Source: Nectonema munidae (Eukaryota; Nematomorpha; Nectonematoida; Nectonematidae). From it: a stretch of 64,000 nucleotides of DNA. The stretch spans positions 372,001-436,000 of the forward strand of contig JAUIRK010000570.1 in NCBI GenBank assembly GCA_030549495.1, written 5' to 3'. How positions within the stretch are numbered: the first letter of the stretch is position 1; every line of letters starts with the position of its first letter. The translations under genes were made by a program, and so were the position numbers. Below, in pieces: positions 12,299 to 23,295 of the stretch. The notes under the pieces were generated by a model, which saw only the letters and a program-made list of their open reading frames with translations, was not told where the DNA came from and did no database searches.

Positions 12299-13416
12299 CT
12301 ACAAAAATAAACTTGGATAAAAATAATTAAAAAAGATCAAATATAAAAGCTAAAATCTACATTAGTAACTAAAAAATTCATATTAAAGATTGCGAACTTT
12401 GTGCAACCTATTTTGATAGACAGTGCATTTGAAATTAGAACATTAAATTTGAAATGCTTTATTTGACTCGATTTTAAATGATATTCATGTATTAACTTTT
12501 TAATTGGTTATAAAGCATGCATTTAAAATTATGTTTGATTAAATTAAATCATTTGTTTAGTTTAAAATTTTCTGTTTGTATTGATTCGATCGAGAATGAA
12601 AAAATAGTAAAAATCACGTTAAACTAACATTGAATGATTGAATCATTCGTTAAACTCAAGATTAAAACTTTAGAACGAGAAAGTTAAAATATTTTATATG
12701 TCAAACTGAAATATGAAACTTTCAAGTGTTAAGGTGACTTAGATTCATATTTGACCTGCATTTTGTTCTTTGCAGCCAACTAACTTGGAAAAGTGTATAT
12801 TTAAAAAAAAACTGAATGATTCTAACTTTTAAAATAAAATGAAGATATAGACAAAAAAACAGGAAGATTGCTAAATGAGAAACCAGCTAAAACTTCTCTA
12901 AAAACGATTTTCAAGATATAGTTTCTTTGAGTTAGGAGCAGACTGCCTCATTTAGCCATTATTATTCTCATTTGTCATTATTTGCATCCTATAAATCTAA
13001 CGCTATAAATTCAGGAACATTGCACACTGCTGATAATAAGCACAGCTGTAAAAGGCAGCATCCAGTGCTAAACGCCATTTTTAAATGCCAGAACGCGGTA
13101 AAATCTATAGCATGTCCTTTTATACAACAATATTTACTCACAATAACTCCTTCTTAAACTTTTTTCAAACTTCTTTCGCCTTCTTATTAGCATTACTTCA
13201 ACGTTTGCAACATAACAATTCTTTATTTTTGATTTGAGAAGTCGTTCTACACAAAACTTCACTTTAAAACTTAAAATCACCTTACAAAGCCAAATGTTTG
13301 TTTGTTAGATCAATAATTCTTTGAAATCATATCTACTCTAAAACGAAGATAAATTTCCATAGGATTTGAAACTTGTAGGTCATAATTTTTGCAAAACAAC
13401 TTAGGTTAGTTAGCTC
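12299..13416. other. Eps15 intron, AT-rich
   Basis: No transposon ends or exons are recognised. An open frame at 12972-13157 (plus) has no known match; I treat it as chance. Confidence 0.5.
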
Positions 13417-13424
13417 ATTTACAC

Positions 13425-13756
13425 TAGAGATGTATCGGATGTTAAACAATTTGTATCCGCGGATGAGGATATCAGATTTGACAAACTAGCCGATGCGATT
13501 ATCCCAATTGCTATTCTAAGCAAAAGCAAGTTTTATACTTCTTAAAAATTTAGAAAGATGTCAATGTATATGTGTTATTATAAAGATATACTTATCATAA
13601 AAATTTTGGGATAAAGTAAAAATTGAAAAATCCGAAAAAAACTTTGCGGTATATTGAAAAAAAGAAAAATGTTTGAAAATCGTGAATGCTGATGTTATTA
13701 TGAATGTTAAGAGGCTGTAAAAATCTTTGGGGATGCGGATATTCGATACATCTCTA
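13425..13756. mobile_element. hAT-type MITE
   Basis: Termini TAGAGATGTATCGGAT and (inverse of right) TAGAGATGTATCGAATATCC; 332 bp. The flanking 8-bp duplication is ATTTACAC at 13417-13424 and ATTTAGAC at 13757-13764, one mismatch. No coding capacity. It lies in an Eps15 intron. Confidence 0.82.
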
Positions 13757-14073
13757 ATTTAGACTTTAGTCAATAGATAGCTTGATTGACTGACAAAACT
13801 ATGCACAAATACGGATTGTAAATATGAGAGAGCTTTTGAAGTATAAGGATCCAAATTGCGCCTATATCATTCCTAGTTTAGCCTTTTTGAAAAATGATGA
13901 ATTCAAGTTGCGAAATAAATTCAAAAAAAGAAAAACAATTATTTTCATCAAATTGTGAATCAGTGATTGGTTGGCTAGTTGAAAAAGAAACTATACATTA
14001 AAAATCATCCAAAATTATTATAGGAAAAAATTAATGTATGAATTATTTTTGAAAATTAGATATTTAGTTAGAA

Positions 14074-14497
14074 CAGTTTGTCTCAAGCGTGGTCCTGAAC
14101 GTCTTGTTTTGAAAAGCGCATAGCAAAGTTGCAGAAAAAATTATGTTAGCAATATCATATCAAAACTGTCGTGATTTCACAAAATTATTGATCTGTTAAT
14201 TGTATTTTACATAGGTTGTAGAGTAGTTTTAATAATGTGTTCTGTTCATAAATTTTGTCTACACACCATGCGTCTATGGCAATGGTTTTTGTTTTGCTTC
14301 GGCCCTCTAGTGCAATTATTGTGAATTTTAAGAAATAGAATTTTTTATATTGTTCTCTCCTGCAATTTAGTTAAACCACAAGAACTTTACTCAAGTACGT
14401 ATATAGTACGTATGCTTCATATACTTTCCAGGATATTTTTATATATATATGTTGTTTGTCAATTTGGCCCTTTCTTAAAGACGTTTGAGAACCACTG
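14074..14497. mobile_element. hAT-type MITE with imperfect ends
   Basis: The left end CAGTTTGTCTCAAGCGTGG and the inverse of the right end CAGTGGTTCTCAAACGTC are diverged inverted repeats. Flanks are AGTTAGAA (14066-14073) and AGTTAGAT (14498-14505), seven of eight identical. The interior contains a shortened copy of the repeat at 11357-11605. Confidence 0.68.
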
Positions 14498-14505
14498 AGT
14501 TAGAT

Positions 14506-15109
14506 AATTAGTTAATTCTTCAGGGTGATTCAAAAGTCCCCATACATCAAAAAAAGCTATCTATTTTTTTATATAATAAATAGATTGTAAAAACACTGGA
14601 TTTATGTAACAGGCTTCATATGGCTAGCATTCATTTTTCAAAGAAAGCAAAGAAATGCAATGCTTGGTTATGTTTCAAATTTTTAAATCCTTAAAGACAA
14701 CAACAAACAGGTGATTTCTAATTTAAAGCACAAGATTTGTATTAAAAAACAATGATAAAGGCAAAATTAAAATTTTGAGTAAATTTGGAAAGTGGGATTC
14801 TTCAATTCCCTTCTGAATAATAAGGACTTCAAAAATGTGAATGAAAAATCAGATATTTTATGAAGTAGGTAAAATTAATTGGAATAGCAATCGTCTGACA
14901 AAAACACCAAAAGATTTGTAGTCCTTTCAAATAATGTTGGAATATTCTTGGAAAAAGAGGCGGCGCAATAATAAAAATGACAACTTCAAACAAACCTGGG
15001 AAAAGCTATTCTGTCGTTTTTGTTTGATATTATTGTTTGTAGTTTTAAATGGATCTGAAATATATAAAAAAAATTGAAAAAATTGTGAGAATACATATAC
15101 TTAAAATAC
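14506..15109. other. Eps15 intron, AT-rich
   Basis: Position 14519 begins CAGGGTGATTCAAAAGTCCC, which resembles a mariner-type end, but no partner end was found. Otherwise nothing is recognised. Confidence 0.45.
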
Positions 15110-15240
15110 CACATCATGCCTTCTGTGATAGGAGAAAATGGTAAAGTTGAAGATGATTTTCTGTCGTAAACTTTCATCAAGCTCGCTGGTAACGTATTTG
15201 GAACAAATTGCAGCTTTGCTTTCTTCGCCAAAAACATCGC
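15110..15240 (-). CDS. EPS15: Eps15-like adaptor, exon encoding end of EH domain 2 and linker
   Basis: The acceptor is TTCTAATTCGTAG at 15241. The exon begins GCG ATG in phase 0, continuing the previous exon as EEFSI+AMFLAKKAKLQFV. It then encodes NTLPASLMKVYDRKSSS and a Ser/Pro-rich linker ending near SPITEGM. Eps15 proteins have the same order: the last EH helix (EFAVAMFLV), then a Leu-Pro motif and a linker before EH3. The donor is uncertain (GTGGTA, GTATTT or GTATAT between 15113 and 15099); all leave phase 2, and 15110 is my choice. Domain identity is firmer than the exact 3' boundary. Confidence 0.75.
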
Positions 15241-15301
15241 CTACGAATTAGAATTACAACGCAAGGGGTATTTATAACAAAATTAGTACAAAAGGTATTA
15301 C

Positions 15302-15403
15302 TATTGAAAATTCTTCTCTTGTTAAAGCACCATCCTTATCCAAATCACTCAACTCCCAGATGTGGGCTAACACGTTTAGAGGAAGTTCAGATGTCATTAG
15401 AAG
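15302..15403 (-). CDS. EPS15: Eps15-like adaptor, exon encoding core of EH domain 2
   Basis: Acceptor ATTAATTTAG, donor GTAATA at 15301. The 34-residue exon reads [16 protein letters not shown] and then [30 protein letters not shown] is a canonical EF-hand loop with Asp at positions 1, 3 and 5, Gly at 6 and Glu at 12. This fits the calcium-binding second EF-hand of Eps15 EH2. The Trp of HIW is the NPF-pocket residue. Human Eps15 EH2 reads VLLNSKLPVDILGRVWELSD in the same place. Confidence is high because both splice sites, reading phase and motifs agree. Confidence 0.9.
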
Positions 15404-15694
15404 CTAAATTAATGAATATAATTCTATTTAAAAAATATTCGCTATAAATCAACAAAAGAAATTGTCAAACTACGATGATTCATCTCCAACCTGTATGCTA
15501 CGATGGTTTCTATTCCATGTACAAATGACTAGGGAGAAAATGTTCAACTTTCTGTTCATATTTTGCAAGATGTAAGATTTGATATATCTCATTCGTGGAG
15601 ACGATGCTACATAAGTTATTACCTATATACCTGTATACTACGATGGTTCATCTCCAACCTGTAAGTTCATATTTTGCTAGATGTAAGATTTGAT

Positions 15695-16854
15695 CAGGGG
15701 CGCACATCATGGGGGCGACCGCCCCCCCCCCCCCCAATGTGTTTTCAGCGATGCATCTTATGCGATATCAGTTTTTGAAAATTTCTCCAATGAAAGGATC
15801 AAGAAAGTATAAATAATGTTGAGCAAGTTTTTGTTTAAATTGTGCCCCTTCTATTAACTTTTTTTGGCTACACCACTGCTTCTGTCTAATATGCATTTAG
15901 AGTTAAATTAAAATAGTTTTCAATCGTTACAATTTTATATCGATGAATATTGTTAGACTCGCGCTAAGAATTTTTTCAACAAAAGTCACTTAATCTTTAT
16001 CACTACGTTTGCTACATTCTGTAACATTTGAAAACCTTAATTTTTTCAAGTCAAGATTATTTTTTTAAATAGTTATTTGGGAATGAATATTTTGATTATC
16101 TATTCAGTTTAAAGGCAAGAATACTCTATTTGATTAATATTTGAGCAGATATTTTTTGTAATCTTCGATCGTTAAATTTTAAAAGTAACACTGTACATAA
16201 TTAAATCACTTTTTTTAAGAAAATTTGTTGATTATTATAATAAAAATATAATATCGAAACAAAATGTTTCAGATGTTAAAAATGTACTTGATCTATTTAT
16301 GACAGCTGTCAGAATTTTATTTGTAGACAGAAATATTCAAAAAAACGCAATGATTTTCTTTTCTCGTATACTTTGATTTATGATAGTTTGGTCCTCGGAC
16401 ATTTCGCCCCATTATTTTCATAAGACATTTTGTTTCATGGACAATTCGCCCCGTTCTAAAAAATTAAGAGTAAATGATTAATTTGAAATAATTTAATAGA
16501 GATAAAATAAACAAGAATATAAATTTTTTTTAATAATTTTACACATATAATAAGCAAAGATGGATGAAACCATTTTTTCCGAGGGCATTTTTTCTCCGCA
16601 CTATAATCGATATGCAAATTTAATTAAAATATTTTCGCTGGAAGTATAGTATTTAAATTCACCAATTTTGAAAAAAAAATATAAAGTAGTAGTCTAATAA
16701 ATTTAGGACTTTAGGTATCCGTGAATACACTCTATTTTAAAGGATTGCTTGAATATTTGGTCTCCCGTGGTATTTCCAGACCACTAATTTTGAAAATTGC
16801 AAGAAAAAAATTTCGCCCCCCCCCCCCCAATAATTTTGAGGATGTGCGCCCCTG
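15695..16854. mobile_element. Non-autonomous hAT-type element with poly-C inner flanks
   Basis: The left end CAGGGGCGCACATCATGGGG and the right end (inverse) CAGGGGCGCACATCC share CAGGGGCGCACATC. The target duplication is an exact GATTTGAT (15687-15694, 16855-16862). Length is 1,160 bp. Homopolymer C tracts lie just inside both ends (15720-15735, 16815-16829). An inner end-like sequence at 15867-15881 (inverse CAGTGGTGTAGCC) suggests an older element within it. No transposase is recognised. Confidence 0.88.
16397..16455. repeat. Short GGACATTTCGCCCC-type repeats
   Basis: GGACATTTCGCCCC, a diverged GACATTTTGTTTCATG and GACAATTCGCCCC follow one another inside the hAT. The motif resembles the GACATAATCCCC units at 41978-42061. 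Confidence 0.5.
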
Positions 16855-17290
16855 GATTTGATATACCTAATTCGGAAGGACGATGTTAAATAAGTCATTA
16901 TCTATATTTTTGCAATTTTTTCACGATATTTTATATAATATATCTGTCAAATAATCAAAAAATCGAAAAATATTCTCTAAAAAATCAAAAATATGAAACT
17001 TTCTGTTCAAATTTTGCTAGATGTAAGATTTGATATACCTCATACGATGCTACAAAAGTTATTACCTATATTTTTGCAATTTTTTCACGATATTAAAGAG
17101 TATATCTGTCAAATAATCAAAATAAAATTCTGTAATCAAAGAATCGAAAAATATTCTCTCAAAAGTCAAAAAATATGAAACTTTCTGTGCATTATTTGTC
17201 AAATAATAATCAATATAAAATCCTGTAATCAAAGAATCGAAAAATATACGTTAAAAAATCAAAAAATATTTATTCTTTTCAAATATATCG

Positions 17291-18785
17291 TTGGCTCCCG
17301 TTACTACCAAATTATACATATAGGAAACTAAAAGTAACCAATAATTAATTTAAGAAAGAAATAAAGCCATTTTGGGTAAAATAGTATGAATGTTATTATG
17401 ATCGTGACATTTGCATATCTAAAACTTTTCTTGCACCAATCATATTGAACTAACAGGCGTAGTTTCCCCATCCCTGAATATACAGGGAGTTTGGATGAAT
17501 ATGTTATCTGTATTGAAGATTCAGGGGTTTAACTTTGCATCAGAATAGGTGAAATTGTTAGTATCGGTGGCCATCATTAATTTTGTCACATTAAAACGCC
17601 TTAGATATCTAATGATAATGAATTGTTTAAATTTTATGTCTTTATTGAATGAATTAATCTTGAAAAAAATCCACGATTTTTAATGAACTTTATTCAGCAT
17701 TAAATGCTCGACTCACTTACAGAGTAAAAGCATTATTTGATTAAAAGATCTTTTTTTCTTATAACTTTATTTGTTTGAATTCAAAAGGTGAATTAAAATT
17801 TTTAGCAAGAAGTCCTTTTAATGTTGTTGTGTATCAAATAAATGATTAGAAAAGAAGTAGTCCCTCTCAAACAATTTCGCTGATAAATTAATTCAAAAAA
17901 ATTGTTTTTCTCTTATTCAGAGTTTATGTTTACCTAATCACATAAAAGAGGAGCACTTTGTTAAAATTATTTTTCTTCTTCTATCCAAATGGCGAATTTT
18001 TTGATAACATAATTTGAAACAGGCGTTTTCGAATAATGAGTTTTAGGTAAGGTTTTACTCAAACTTAAATTATAAATACGATTAAATAATCTTTTAAGTT
18101 TTGATTTTTAGCTAGTGATGATATTATTCTCATGATGATTTAAGTTTAGGTTGAATTTCAAGCCATGTTAAAAAAACTCATATAAATGACCAGACTAGTT
18201 ATTTATATAAAAAAAGATGAAATCATAATAATTAAAGCATTTAAAGCAAGAAACTATGTATCGAGGAAGGATCTTAGAGCTTTGTCGCATGATTTTGAAT
18301 TATTATTCAAGTGATATACTTATTCATAAAGGTTATAACATTCAAAGCTTTTGTGAAAATCCACTGAAATATAATTGTCAAGTTGGAGATGTATTTAAAA
18401 AGAACAAGTTTTATTTCAACGATTACAAGAAAAGAATTTATGAAAAGCTAAAGCTACGATTGATCTTAAAATGCTTGATTAAGCAGCTCTATTGAATTGC
18501 ATGTACTCGAAAGAGAAGAAAGAAATATAAACATAACTCAAGCCTAACAGAAAAAAGCTAGCTCTTAAAACTTTAAAATGAAAGCACAGTAACATAATAA
18601 AAATACGAAATCATCAAATATTCAAGCTATAACAATGTTATCTTTCAGCAAATATTGATTTCAATAAGTAATATTGATTTCATGAAATCAATATAATTTA
18701 TATGCAGTAAACAACTTTAGCATATCATGAATTAAGTATAATATTAGCTATGGAAATAGTGAGGTTTAAAAATTAAAAGCAGTAC
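17291..18785. other. Eps15 intron between EH2 exons, AT-rich
   Basis: The 79-codon frame at 18256-18495 (plus) is Lys/Tyr/Ile-rich and matches nothing I know. No transposon ends are supported. Confidence 0.45.
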
Positions 18786-18869
18786 ATCTTTTGCTTTTTT
18801 TCCATCTAAAAGATTGCTGGAGCCACACCACTCATTAAACACTTGGTCAAACTTCGTTTTTTCTATCTC
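18786..18869 (-). CDS. EPS15: Eps15-like adaptor, exon encoding first helix of EH domain 2
   Basis: Acceptor TTTTTATTTAG at 18870-18871; donor GAT|GTACTG at 18786/18785. Translation on the minus strand gives EIEKTKFDQVFNEWCGSS and then NLLDGKKAKD. It aligns with human Eps15 EH2 (EDKAKYDAIFDSLSPVNGFL, then SGDKVKP) directly before the LLNSKLP segment, which the next exon (15302-15403) encodes as LLMTSELP. It is 28 residues, phase 0 on both sides. The exon is too short to appear as a long open frame. EH1 should lie upstream (above 18900), but I could not find it. Confidence 0.78.
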
Positions 18870-19278
18870 CTAAATAAAAATAAAAAATTTTATGCAAACG
18901 AAAAAAACATGATGATTGAGAAGACAGGCGATAAGCCGATTTTTGCCTTGGTTGACTAATGTTGTAGATGAGATTTGAGGTCTGATAAGAGTTATCTATT
19001 GTGAACGTAATAAACGTATGAATTAGCGGGCTCAAATAAATTTATGGCACTCACTCAAGTAATAAAATTAAAATAGAAAAATGACAAGTAGTAAATTTAA
19101 CAATTGTTTCAAAAAGCATCTTTCGGCATCAATCCAACAAATTAATTGATGAATATTAAGAGTTGTTGATGGAAATACTTATGGTAGAAAATTTTAATTT
19201 TAAAAGATAGAGAGTAAGCTCTTGTTTGTTCATTTTCAAATCCTCCTTCAAAAACGTAACAGTAAAAAATTCTATTAA

Positions 19279-19407
19279 CCCATTTAAGGCCAAGCAAAGC
19301 AGACGATATCTAAAAAACGCAGACGATTTATATTCAAAGTCATTGAAAAAAGCAGACTAAGATGAAATTACTTATGTTCCAAAATATGAACATTGGCTGT
19401 AAATGGG
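19279..19407. mobile_element. piggyBac-type MITE with perfect TTAA flanks
   Basis: TTAA (19275-19278), then CCCATTTAAGGCC; the right end is GGCTGTAAATGGG followed by TTAA (19408-19411). The terminal inverted repeat is about 8-12 bp. The 129-bp element carries two GCAGACGAT repeats and a near-palindrome TATGTTCCAAAATATGAACAT beside the right end. The sister copy is at 3296-3425. Confidence 0.9.
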
Positions 19408-19411
19408 TTAA

Positions 19412-22400
19412 GTCATTTTATTATTTATATAACTAAAAAATACATGCATTAATCAAAATTTTTGAATAAAAGAAAAAATTTGATAAAAAATAAACTCCCA
19501 ATATGTCATTTTCTTTAGAGCATACAAACTTTAAAACAATTTACAGAGGATATCGAGTTTCAACCAATTTTTAGAAAAGAAGCCACTCTTTAAAAAGCAC
19601 TTTTCAGTTGAATTGATTATACGTAAAAATGTATCAATACAGTTTTAAGCATAATAAAATGATGAGCAATCATATAATGAAGATTCATCCATCAAATTCT
19701 ACAATCTATTGATTTTATCACTTTACCAATAAACGATGAAAATATTTTAATATTTTTAAATAGTATAAATCTCATTGAATATTGTAATTAGTAAATCATT
19801 AATTATTTTAATTATATTTACGTAGTTGAATTTGAATAACAGTTGTAATTTTTCGGTTTTGATAAAGATTTTCAAAACCGGTTAAAAACGGTTATAAACA
19901 TGTTTTCAACAGTAGTACCTACCTCTTTATATTTAAGCCAAAATGAACTAACGAATTAACAACCAATTTAAACTTTTTTTAGGTAATAAGATAAAATATA
20001 AAAATCGGAGACGCACATAGGGTAGCAGGCGCGAAAACAGTAATTTTGAATTTTTGATGAATTCATCAAATTTACCACAGTTCATGAATCAGCAGTTTCA
20101 TTATACCTGATTATTTTGTTAGAGACTTTGCCATTAGGACATGGAGAGATAGTGATCACTACTCATCGCATGTAATAAAGATTTTATGCCTCATTATTGC
20201 TTTTTACCAGTTATTGAAATCGATGTTCACAAAAATGCCCTAGATGTAGATGTTCTCGCACTGAAATAACTGCATGCGTAACAAAAAGCCATATCGAGAT
20301 ATGCTATGCTCTAACCAAGTGAAAGTTCAATACCATGACTCTAAAAACGATCTCTTTTGTAAATCTTGAGGGAGCAGAATTCTTGATTCAGCCGATTCAG
20401 TATTTCGTGTTCAAAGTTCAAAAATTATTTCTCTTCTGCAAACCGTATGAAAAGGCTTGTATTACAAGACTCAATGATAATAATCTGACCTCTTTTATCC
20501 GACAACCCCACAATCTGATACAATATTGACTTTAATAAATTCAACCAATGATTTTCTGGCTGGTTAATCTGACATTGACACCCCGACATGAACACTCTCT
20601 TCATCAAACAAATGTTCAAATGCCTGCTTCTATAATTTGCTAATCAGACAGACCAATCATATAATAGTGTTTTTATAATACATGCATTTAACACTAGAAA
20701 AGCCAACTTATTTTGTACATAGGAAAGACATAGAAAAATTAGGACTCAGATGAAGCAGGTACCTGTCACAGAAAAGGGTTTGAAGTGCAGCAGAAATATG
20801 TAAGCGAACATGAGTCATGTACGCAATATGTTTAATTTCATATAAGATAACTAATAACGAATATTTCTTAAAAGTTTATTGATGTCATTGTATTTTTATC
20901 AAAAATATCTGATTATTATCAAGGTGAAAAAATTAGGCGATGGAGTGTCCCTTCTTTAGTCGAGGTCGAAAGCGAAGAGTTGGTGTTCAATTTATCAAGA
21001 TTTTAAATATTTGTGGTTGAAGTTGGAGTCAGAGACCGAATTTTGTAATTACTAGGAATCGGAAATTTTCCTTCTGACTCCCTAGCTCTGATGTTGATTC
21101 TATTCGTCTGCAAATCTTTGATTATTTATAGTACAAATTTCTAGAATAACAATTTAAAGATGTTTTTCTTTTTGACATCGCTAATGTCAGTATCTTGTAT
21201 CTCTTTGAGACTGATTATGTTAATTCTAGTGAATCATTTTTTATTAATGCTTGCTTACATGTTAGTGGGTGGTGTGATGAGTGAAAATTGATGCTTGTAC
21301 AACTTATTCATAGAATTTTTTTTGCAAATATTATGAATAAGTTGATTTCTTTTCTTAATAAATAAGATATAAAGGAAGGGTTATCTGTTGTCCTTTGATG
21401 ATTTATGTTTGAAGATTATGACCAATCATATTAAGAAAGTCTTGAAAAAAAGTTTCATCTGTATTTTTATCAATGAATCTGAAACAATGGTCTATGTATC
21501 AAAACCAAGTCAGATGATTTAAGTTAGAATAAATGGACATATCTATAAAATTAATATATAATATAGCTAAAGGAGATATTTGAGAACCAATGGGAAGACC
21601 TTTTATTTGACAATAAAATTTTTATTATGATAGACTATGTTGTTATAGAAGAAATTAAAAGAGAAGGTTAAGAAAAATGTTGAAGTGTTTATGTTTCATT
21701 TGAATTTGTTTAATTTTCTAGAGAATTTTTGATGTCATCGAGAGGAATGGATACATAAAGATTTACTACATCAAAGCTTACTAGTTTGTAATCATATAAA
21801 TTTTAGGCACCTGTTTTAAAATTTTATCGAGTACTGGAAACTGTTGAATAAATATGATGAAACTAATTCAATCAATTTTTATTTCATAGCCAGGACAATT
21901 TTACAGTTGGGAATTTATAAAATTAATAATAGTCCTGAAATTGATTTCATTGCTCTTTGGGGATTTTAGGTACTATGTATATGTTTGCAGAAGTTATGTG
22001 TGATATTTTAAGTTTTTCCCAAAGGATAATACTCATTTTCATTGTTCAGTAGGGATGGTAATGACTTATCATAATCGGATTAGTAGACATCTTTTTTCTC
22101 AGTTTAAACACAATTACAAATGTTTTCAATTTCTGTATCATAAAAATTTGTTTAGATAATTGTACTTCAGCACCCAGTTTAAAATGAGAAACATTGAAAA
22201 GAAATGCAAAATTAGTTGATGTTTGGAAATAATTAAGATTTTTATTTTTAAAAACAGGACTAAGAAATAGGGACAAAAATCCGACCATTGATAATTTAGA
22301 TATTGTGATTCCGACATCCTTTCTGATAAAATTTAGTTCGTATTATAGTTTAAATAATACATTATGAGAACTATGCTATACTTCACATTAGGCGAACTGG

Positions 22401-23290
22401 GAAACTACAATTTATACATACTTTTAATATCCTTTGTTTTTATATTCAATTTTTTAAAATCTAAAAATTAATAGCTAGAAATAAAAAATTAAAACTTAAT
22501 ATAAAAAATAGTTAATTGTGTCCGGTTATGAATAGTTTTTTTACAGGCCCGCAGAGAGAAAAAAATTAAGGAGGGGCTAAAAATAATAATATTATTAGGA
22601 ACAGGATGACGAAATCTTTACATTCTATTCTTAGAAAATTATTGATTTTTTCTTTAATTTAAAGGATTCGCGCCCTTTGTAAACGATTCCAGGTTACGAG
22701 CCTGGCTTTATTGACGGTAACGTTTTTAAAATGACTATGACGCTGATTATAACTGAAGAACTCTAAATCAGCAACCCTAATTAATATATAAAAATCACAG
22801 GCATAGAAAGGTATTTAAAGTAGGGAGCTAATACTTTTTTATACATAAAAAAAATTATTTAAGAAAAACTATATCGTCATCAAAATCTGCAAAATAAAAC
22901 ATGCTTAAAATAATTAAATTGCTTGTAAAATACATTATAACTAAGTAAAAAAATCAGATCTAAAGAAGGTAAAAATAGTTATGCAATCCATTAAAACTTA
23001 CAGTTATTTCCCAAACTGTATCCATTGCAACGCAAAAAATTGGAATGATTTTAAGTATTAAAAATTTTAAAAAATATATTTTAATGTTAAATAATCATCC
23101 ATGGCCGCATTAGGATCGCATGCAAGAAAAAAATATCCTTCAAGAAGTTGACACATTAAAAGTATGTCAGGTTCGCGAATCATAACCGGCCGATTTTTTA
23201 GAGTATCAGCGATTTTTTAGAAACATAAAATACAATAAGATTTAAGCACAAAATTAACTCTATGTGATGCTAATATGCATTTAAATTTTC
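19412..23290. other. AT-rich DNA without a recognised gene
   Basis: Several chance frames occur (20335-20529, 22046-22288), but no conserved motif. A possible short coding start, MDTVWEIT followed by GTAAGT, lies on the minus strand at about 22994-23020. It has no supporting family match. A CGACTCC-rich segment at about 20950-21090 loosely resembles 61120-61190. Confidence 0.4.
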
Positions 23291-23295
23291 ACTAA

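Larger units (their letters stand above)
15480..17290. repeat. Degenerate tandem repeat (unit about 180 bp), interrupted by a hAT
   Basis: Units contain GAAACTTTCTGTTCA, TTTTGCTAGATGTAAGATTT, then CGATGCTACATAAGTTATTA and TTGCAATTTTTTCACGATAT, then CAAATAATCAAAA and AAAGAATCGAAAAATATTCT. Clear unit starts occur at about 15545, 15663, 16994 and 17176. The last two are about 182 bp apart; the first two are shorter and bounded by CTACGATGGTTCATCTCCAA. The hAT at 15695-16854 is inserted inside a unit and duplicated its GATTTGAT. It lies in the intron between two EH2 exons. Confidence 0.78.

Noticed and set aside
14519-14560. Mariner-like end CAGGGTGATTCAAAAGTCCC
   Set aside because: No inverted partner or TA duplication found within reach.
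22990-23025. Minus-strand MDTVWEIT followed by GTAAGT, considered as the Eps15 first exon
   Set aside because: Eight residues are too few to assign, no EH1 exon follows, and known Eps15 N-termini do not resemble it.
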